NCBI RefSeq assembly: GCF_030867145.1 | Contig: NC_134433.1 | Coordinates: 14,335,216 to 14,399,215, forward strand | Reading direction: 5' to 3' | Source of the DNA: Opisthocomus hoazin | Lineage: Eukaryota; Chordata; Aves; Opisthocomiformes; Opisthocomidae | Length of the DNA: 64,000 nucleotides | Shown: in pieces, positions 56,901 to 64,000 of the stretch | Position numbering within the stretch: position 1 is the stretch's first letter | Layout: each line of letters starts with the position of its first letter | The notes under the pieces: model-generated | What the model was told of the DNA's origin: nothing | What the model saw: only the letters and a program-made list of their open reading frames with translations | Database searches by the model: none | Made by a program: the position numbers and the translations under genes

Positions 56901-58860
56901 GCTCGGCTGCGCACCCTCCAAAGCCTGAGGTTTGCTCAGAGGAGCCAGGCACACACTTTGTCTAGGAGAACACAGCATGCAAAGAGAAATCTTTGCCGTG
57001 TCTCCCAGCCAGAGCCCTCAGAGCACTATCAGGAAAAAAATCTCACCCTGGTTTGATGAGGATGTGCTCCCTGCACAGTGCCAGGCTCTGCAACCTGATG
57101 GAACGAAGCTTTGCACCCATGCACACACAGTCAGGACAGCAAAGCAGCAGCAGCCCCGGGGTCCATCTCTGGGCTTCTCACTGGGTTCTCCATCTAGAAT
57201 TTACAGCACCAAAGGGTGGCCGAAGCAGCACAAAGGGTCAACCCCCCCCAAGTAACTGGCTCCCTGCCCCTTGGGTCACAGCTTGCACAAACCAGTGGCA
57301 TCTCAGAGATGTGCCAGACTTTCCTCCCACCACCCTGATGGAAAAAACTGTTGTTGTTGTTGCTGCTTGTTCCCTTTTCTCTTTTTTTTCTTTTTTCCTT
57401 TCCTTAATTGAAAATCATCTGAGCCCTCCTCACGATGCTCCCAGCAAAGGAAAAGGTTACCCCAGTAATCAGCCCCGTGGTGCCAAAGAGTCTGCACCAA
57501 ATTCAGCTCCGGCCTCCCCAGCTCTGGGGGAAGCAGACATAAATACGGGTCTCTAATCTCAGACGCGCTCGCCGATAATCTGCTCTGCAATTTGCAGATA
57601 GGGCGGTCTGAGCGCTCGCAGGCTCCAGGGACGCGCGGGGAGGGCAGGGGGAGGCTGGGTCCGGATCCCCTCCAAGGGCTCGGGCTGTTTGTGCATCCTT
57701 CTTGCAAACCACCCACCGCACACGCGGCCACCGAGGCACCAGGACCTGATCCCATGCCCCCAGAAGTGAGAGTTTTGGCCTCGGATTTGTGGCAGTCACT
57801 TGGCAAACCATCAACAGCCCTCTCCCATTCTGGAAGCATCACCGGCGTCAGTGGACTCTCAAAGCAGCCAAACCTCGCAGAGGGGAGCAGTGAGATGCGG
57901 GGTGGTGGGACCCTCACCAGTCCTGAAATGGGGTCCCAGCAAACCACTCCAGGTCACAGGGCAAGCATGCAAGCTGCAAAAGCTGCTTTTTTGCCACCAG
58001 AAGCCATGATGGGGTAGCCCAGGGCCAGAGCCCATCTGACCATCCCCGTCCAGGGGACCCAGCCGGGCAATAAAGCACCTTCCAGCGCTCCCCATCATTG
58101 CTGCCCATGGTGGGGGGCTTGCTCAGCCCCTCTCTTGCAGCCAGGGCAGCCTCATGCCCTGGCCCACGCTTGACCAAGACCAGCCACAACACTCACCAGT
58201 CACTCCAGTAAAAGGGACTTCTTCCCCTCTTCAGTGAATGGGCCGAAAGGAGGAAAACATCCTCCTGTTCCCACGGTGGGGCACAGGGACGGGACCCTGC
58301 CACCCACCCAGGGAAAGAGCAGGATTTCCCCTCAGGTCACCGAAGTGCAGCACACGGCAGTATGACAGCACGACAATTCTCTCAGGAAAGCTGAGATTTC
58401 TGCCCAGTTCTCCCCCTACCCCAGGAAAATGGGTGTTTCACGCAGGCGAAGGGCTCCGGCTGCCCAGTCTGTCGGCCCGAGCTTGGCCCCGACCTGGAGG
58501 AACGCATCTCTGCTGGAAAACAACTGGGGAAATAAAACCCCAACAGCCTGGCTGGGATAAAATTCCCTGCAAACGCTCCCTCTCGTGGAGGCCGGCTCTC
58601 CCGCTGCCTGGGAGACAGGGCGAGCTCTTGTCCCAGAAACTGTCCCAAAGATGAGGGGCTCCGCAGCGATGCGGGGTCCGTGGGCGCTGGTGACACGCTC
58701 CCCCGGGAGCATCCCCACGGAGCAGCGACCTTCGGTGGGAGCGGGACGGGGCGAGCTCGGGGCTGGCTGCACGGCTGCAGCCGTCACTCAGGGATCTCAG
58801 ATGCTTTTGAGGCTCCAACAGCCAAACCGCCTTCGCTTCTCGCCAATGTGGGGACAAAGT

Positions 58861-58881
58861 GGGGGGGGGGGGGGGGGGGGG
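58861..58881. repeat. Poly-G run (21 nt)
   Basis: A long homopolymer G tract. It is G-quadruplex-capable and prone to length error in sequencing. Confidence 0.9.
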
Positions 58882-59869
58882 TGTAGAGGGAAACGCTGGG
58901 GCTACCTGTTGGTATTTACCTTGGCTGAACCCCGGTGCATGCGATTTGTCTCCTTTAAAGCCATTTTGAGGGTGTCCCCGAGCCCCGACATGGCCTGGGG
59001 GGGAGGACAGCTCTCCAGCTGGAGCGGAGCAGGGACAACAGCATTGCAGTGTCTCCACCAGCCCATTTCCCAGCCCAGGCAATTATTTCCCCAAAGTCTT
59101 TAACCGATTCTCCCCAGCTGCACAGGATTTTGCACTGACAACACCTTTCTGCTGGGAACCGAGCCAAGCTCTCCACAAGGTCATTTTGCAAAAACAATTA
59201 GGTAGTCCCTTGACAGCGCTGTCTCATTTTAATTAGATCTGATTTCCAAAGAATTACCGAGCGTGCCAGGCCCAAGGCTGAAGGCAGGGACCATTTGCAG
59301 AAATCAATGGGAGGCGGAGGACAGATGTACCTCTGCCGATGTCACCGATGTCACCGGTTACAGCGATGCCGACTTGAGGAGGGAAGGCTGCAGCCTTTCT
59401 TGCACGATTGCACCCGTTCACACTTTAAGCAATATAAAACCCACCATGCAGAAGACAGCCCACCACCACTTCTGGCTGCTTGTTCGTGCTTAGGTGCCTC
59501 GGAGCAAGTGTTTGCTGCTTTCTGAGGGGGTCTATAGGTGTAACGTATACAACGCCTACGTCTCTGGCAGAGCCCACAAAGCCGGGGAGCGGTGCCGGGC
59601 CCTCGCTGGTCTGCAGCACGGCTGCTCACACACACACGTGCACGCACGCAGGACACCGGCGTAGAAAAACGAACGCATACCCACACAGCGGCCCACAGCA
59701 AGGAGCACCATGGCGGGGCAGGCGGCAGGGACAGCTGCGACAGCACGGATGGACGGGGAGGCTGGGCACAACAAGGGGGTGCGGGGGGGGGCACTACTGG
59801 AGGGACCCCTGCGGGGTGCAAGAAGCAAAACCCTGGGGACCACCGGCGTTGCCACTGGGACAGGCTGCA

Positions 59870-60240
59870 GCAGCCCCCCTGGGGAACTCCCCAAGGACCC
59901 CCTTTACCGGCCGCCCCCCTGGGGAACTCCCTGAGGACCCCCGTCACCTGCTTCCCCCCCAGGGAACCCCATTACTGGCTGCCTCCCCCAACGAGCCTTC
60001 TGAGGACCCCCGTTACCGCTCACCCCCTCGAAGAGCCCCGTTCCTAGCTGCGCCTCCGGGGACCCCCCGAGTACCCCCGTTACCAGCCACCCCCCCGGGG
60101 AACCCCGTTACTAGCCGCCCTCCCGAAGAGGCCCTGAGGACCCCTGCTTACCAGCCGCCTCCCCAGGGAACCCCGTTACCAGCCTCCCCCCCTGAGAACC
60201 CCCGAGGACCCCCGTTACCGGCCGCCCCCCCGGGGCCACC
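59870..60240. repeat. GC-rich degenerate minisatellite
   Basis: Repeated phrases such as CCCCTGGGGAACTCC, GAGGACCCCCGTTACC and AGCCGCCCCC recur at least seven times with variable spacing (units of roughly 25-45 bp). The repeat generates a long Pro-rich open frame (59480-60673, plus strand) that I regard as non-coding. Confidence 0.85.
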
Positions 60241-63200
60241 CCCACGGCGCGACACCGCCACCTGGCGGCCAAGCTTGGGGCAGCGGCGGGCACGGCCGCG
60301 CCGTTTCGGGGCCGGGGCACGTCCCGGGGTTTGTTTTTTCTCCGACCCCCGGAGCAAAGCCGCGCTGCCCGGTGCCGCTCCACTTCGGCGGGGGCCTGGG
60401 AGCCGTTCGGCCCCCGAGGAGAGCAGCGGAGGCGGCAGCCGGGCGGCCCCCGGGAGCCTCCGTCCCGTCCCGTCGCGGTGGGGAAGGCCTGGGAAAGGGC
60501 CCGGCTCTCCCTCACCGTCACCCGCCGCTGTAAACAACCGGAATAAACCGAGCGGCTCCTCTTTCCCCTTTCACCCCCCGCCTTGGAGCGAAGACGGAGC
60601 GAACGGTGCCTGCGGCCACGAACCCGCTCCCCGGCGAAATAAACAACCGCGTTTTCCCTGGCGATGTTTTTAAACAAGCACATCCCCGCCCCGACACCCC
60701 CCAGATCAAAGCGGCTCCGGGAACACCGCAGCACGGAACGGCCCGGACTGCGGCTCCGTCCTCCCCGCACCCCCAGCCCCAGCTGTGCCCCGCGGGGGTA
60801 ACGGGCCAGCGCCGACGGAGGGGGCCGAGGCGGCCTTGGAGCCGCCGGTGCTGGGAGGAAGGACCCGGGCAGGGGCTCCGGGGCGTCCCGGAGGCGGGGA
60901 AAAGCGGGGGGGAAGGCGAGGGGGCTCACCCGAGCAGGCTGCTGCAGAAACAAGCTGTACTCCACGTCGGGGCTCAGCCCCCAGACCCACTAGTGAGGCT
61001 GGGAGGAAAAAGGGGACCCACAACAGCTTCCCCCCCCCCCCGAACCCACCGACCTTCCCCTCCCTAAATAAAGTCCGAGCGCGCAGGTGCGGCGCGGTGC
61101 GCAGGTGCGCAGCGCGGGGGGGGGGCAGGGCTCCGCGCAGACCCCCGGCGCTGCCCTTTGGCTATTGATCCGCCGTCGGGGCCGGCAGACACAGCCGCGG
61201 CCCCGCGGGTAATTGGGGCTCCGAGGCCGTGACCGCGCCCAGCCCCTCCCGGGTGTCCCCCCCCCAGCGGGGGCAGCGCCCGCGGGTCCCTAACTGGGGG
61301 GCTCGGCCCACTCCGCTTTGTCCCGGGCGCGGAGGCAGCGCGGCGGCAGGCCCGGTACAAAGAGCTGCCCCCCCCGCTGCCCCCCCCCGCTCCCCCCAGC
61401 TGCCCCTCGCCCTGGGGTCCCCATCCCCGACGGCCGTGCTCGCCCAGCCGGGGCTGGCAAACCCCTCGTTGGGACGTTCAGACGGGGGATTTGAGTTCTT
61501 GAGTGGCACCGATGGACCCCGGGACCTCCACCCCTACCCCGAGACACACCCCCCCCCCCCGAGCTCCCCTGAACCCTGCATGGCGGTGACACGCAGCCGT
61601 ATTTCTCCACCCAGCCCAGCAGCCAGGGCCCGAGGGCACCCAGCAAGGTGCCACCAGCTCCCTCGCCCCTTCAGCCGCGCACCCGTGACCCGACGCGTGG
61701 CAGCGGGGTACCGTGCCTACACAGGCCCCGCCGCACAGCCCTGCACCCCAGGTGAGGGTCACCTCGTCCTGTGAAGCCTGCACGGGGCCAGCGTTTCCCT
61801 CTCCTGGAGTGGGGGGCTGCGGGATGCTCTTGGGGCGAGCCCATGACCCTGGTTCCAAACACCCAACACCGGAGCCGTCCCAGCAGGGGTTTGTCCACCA
61901 AGGCCCACGACACCCTCAACTTGTTTTCAACACCCAGCCGAGCACCCCGTGCCTTTAGCTGGAGAAACTCCAAAGCTACCACCGACATCGGTGAAACCTT
62001 CGGTGCTCGGGAACCCACGGCGTGGGTGAGATGGCGCTGACATCGCCCGCAGATTGAACACCGGCACCTTCTGCCAGGCGGAGGTCACCCAGCGCTTTAT
62101 TTTCATGGCTTGATGGAGACCATGGCTCGTGGCACAGCCAGGCCAGGCTTTGCCGGGTGCGTTTTGGGGTGCATAGTGGGAGGGCTGGTGGAGGGAGCCC
62201 CCAGCGCCTTTCCATAGCAGAGGAAAATAATCCCAGCACAGCACACGACTGATTGGTAGCTGCTCGTTGAGCTGTTTGAGCAGGGTCTCTCCGAGCCTGG
62301 GTTTGGCCACGGCAGGCCTGGAGCAGCTCGGCTCCTGCCGAAACTCCCTGCTGCCCACACTCCCTGGCTGGGGGGGGGGACAGGCCGTGTGCTTCTGGGC
62401 ACCGTCCCTCAAGATCACCGTCATGGACCCACACTCTGCACGGAGCATTTTTCCCTCCCCAGCTTCGTGCTCGGCAGGCGGGTCGGGATGGACGGAGGAG
62501 GACGTGGCGTTTAAACCTTCCCTGTCCCCTGGACCAGGCCGGACGGCGCTGCTGTCCCCAGCCTGCCAGGACGGCAGGAGCCCGGTGTGATGCTCAGCAT
62601 CACCATCACCATCTCCCCACCGCGCTTGCCCCAGCCATCTCCACCTCAACCCAGCGTGGTCGGAAGGGCGGCGGGAAGGGCCGGGGGAGCCCCCGCACCG
62701 GCACGCGCCGTGCTCCCTCTCGCTGCAAACAGCACCCATGAAATTGTTACGCGTCGTGCATGAGGTTTATTTGGAAATCATCCTGCGGGCCCAATTTTAG
62801 TAACTACACCTCCCTCCTCCTTTTTAAGCGGTTCCCACCCTGCTGGTCCCCCCCGACGGTAGAAACAGCCCCGCTCCTCCCGGTGCAACGCAGCAGCTCC
62901 TCTCCCGCTGGCGGGGAACCCACCCCCAGCACCTCCCCGCAGACGGGGGTGTCGGAGTGTCCGCAGCCCCTTACCCTGCTTGCAGCCCCTCCCCGGAAGG
63001 GCGGGGGAGCCCGGGGAGGAGCCGCGCCCGATCCGCCCCGTCGGGGCCGGGCGGCAGCGGCTGCGCGGCAGCACCAGCAGAGGGCGCCCTGCGCCCGGCG
63101 TTGCTCCCCCGCGCCCCCGGGGGACACCGCCCCCCCCCCCTCGCAACTGGGGTCATAAATCTTCCCCGGAACGGGAGAAGGGTAATTGGTGAGGAAAAGG

Positions 63201-63280
63201 GCTGTTTGCGTCCTCCCCGGCCGCGTCCCGCAACGCCCCGAGCGGCTCCGGGCGCGGGGGGGAGGCGTGGGGACCCACAG
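60241..63280. other. CpG-rich intergenic DNA 3' of TBX2
   Basis: GC- and CpG-dense DNA at about 60.24-61.6 kb, moderately GC-rich unique DNA to 62.9 kb, then CpG-dense again. It includes several C runs of 7-10 nt. The open frames on both strands have no recognisable domain. It may be part of the broad CpG domain typical of T-box loci. Confidence 0.6.
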
Positions 63281-63480
63281 CCCCGGCCCCGGGTCACCCC
63301 TTCCCCATCCCCGACGGTACCGGCGTGCCCCGGTCACCCATTCCCCATCCCCGACGGTGCCGCTCTGCCCAGGTCATCCCTTCCCCGATGGTGCCGGTGT
63401 GACCGCGCAGCCCGATCCCCGCCGGTACCGGTGAGCGTCCCCGCAGCGTGGCGGGACGGTACCGGCGTGCCCGGGCCCTG
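63281..63480. repeat. CpG-rich tandem repeat (about 40-bp unit)
   Basis: GGTCACCC(C/A)TTCCCCATCC and CCGACGGTACCGGCGTGCCC recur about four to five times with decay, ending near GGGACGGTACCGGCGTGCCC. Confidence 0.8.
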
Positions 63481-63825
63481 CCCTCCCGAAGGGGCGGTCC
63501 CGCCGCACCTCGAGGACGGTGCGGAGAGACCCGCACCCGCGGAGGGTCCCGGCGCCGCATCCTTCGTCCTCCCGGGGCACCGGATCCGCGGCGCGCCCGC
63601 GCACCTGCGCCGACCCCCTCCCTCCCCCCGTCCCCGCCCGGCTTGTGGGGCAAGCAAAGGCCCCGGAGGCAGCAATGCCCCGACGGGGAGAGCCGGCGGA
63701 GCTTCCCCGTCCCCGGGAGGCCCCGCGCAGCGCTGCGCGGCCGCGGAGGAGCGGCGGCCCCGACGGGGGGGTGCGGCCGCGGGAATGAAACAGGCGGGAG
63801 CCGGCGGGACTTCTCCGAGTAGGGT

Positions 63826-64000
63826 TTTTTTTTATTGAAAGATGTGAGAATTCATCAAAACTGAACAGACAGATACCCGAGTAACCAGCACGTTGCAAAT
63901 CATGTATCGTTTTTATTTTAAAACAAATATAGAGCATAGTCCTGTGATATTTAAATTTATTATACTTTTTTTTTTTTGTTCTGGAGTGAAAAATAAAAAC
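63826..64000 (-). other. TBX2: Probable 3' UTR end of TBX2 (gene continues past right edge)
   Basis: A sharply AT-rich block abuts CpG-rich DNA. On the minus strand it carries AATAAA at 63961-63956, 63917-63912 and 63836-63831, the pattern of a transcript 3' end. In mammals TBX2 lies immediately upstream of TBX4 in the same orientation, so a minus-strand gene ending here is most simply TBX2. No coding sequence is present in the window, so the name rests on synteny and the poly(A) signals. Confidence 0.6.
63831..63836 (-). terminator. TBX2: Distal poly(A) signal AATAAA
   Basis: TTTATT on the plus strand reads AATAAA on the minus strand. It is the last such signal before the switch to CpG-rich DNA, so cleavage is expected some 10-25 nt further left. 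Confidence 0.55.

Larger units (their letters stand above)
53121..59869. other. Intergenic DNA toward TBX2, no gene seen
   Basis: Mostly GC-rich unique sequence. An AT-richer block at about 53.83-53.95 kb and another at about 59.09-59.26 kb contain TTAAT/AATTA cores. A pyrimidine tract follows a (TTG)n run at about 57350-57403. Open frames show no recognisable domain. Confidence 0.6.

Noticed and set aside
59480..60673. Plus-strand 397-codon open frame
   Set aside because: Produced by a degenerate GC-rich minisatellite; no domain.

Overview
The window looks like avian nuclear DNA carrying most of a limb/lung T-box locus. Three things point to a bird: short CR1 retrotransposon 3' ends are the only interspersed repeats I recognise, repeat density is very low, and the promoter is extremely GC/CpG-rich with homopolymer runs. 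I cannot name the species. The one certain gene is TBX4 on the minus strand. Seven coding exons join with intact GT/AG junctions and a continuous frame into 334 codons plus one base: the N-terminus, the complete T-box DNA-binding domain and the start of the C-terminal region. The remaining C-terminal exon(s) lie beyond position 1. TBX4 is told apart from its paralogue TBX5 by the N-terminal sequence and by the residues after the T-box ([20 protein letters not shown]).

Layout. 1-989: intron 7. 990-33781: TBX4 coding exons and introns; introns 4 (12.9 kb) and 2 (11.8 kb) are large and hold AT-rich blocks that resemble conserved regulatory DNA, while the others are short. About 33.2-38.35 kb: a CpG island covering coding exon 1 and the upstream promoter region, with a PBX-MEIS-type site, a CRE half-site and four TCGCGAC motifs. 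38.4-63.8 kb: intergenic DNA with no convincing gene, mixing GC-rich DNA with AT-rich islands. The densest motif cluster is at about 48.4-50.4 kb. 63.83-64.0 kb: an AT-rich block with three minus-strand AATAAA signals, best explained as the 3' UTR end of TBX2. TBX2 is the tandem upstream neighbour of TBX4 in other vertebrates, and its coding part would lie past the right edge.

Biology. TBX4 is a nuclear transcription factor for hindlimb initiation and outgrowth and for lung/trachea mesenchyme. Mammalian work describes hindlimb and lung enhancers around and within the gene, so the large introns and the TBX2-TBX4 intergenic DNA are the places to look for control elements. I found no CRISPR array, prokaryotic system, virus-like gene or undescribed protein system. 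Very long open frames in the CpG island are composition artefacts. The most useful leads are candidate regulatory blocks, an intronic hairpin, two minisatellites and a TCGCGAC cluster in the island.
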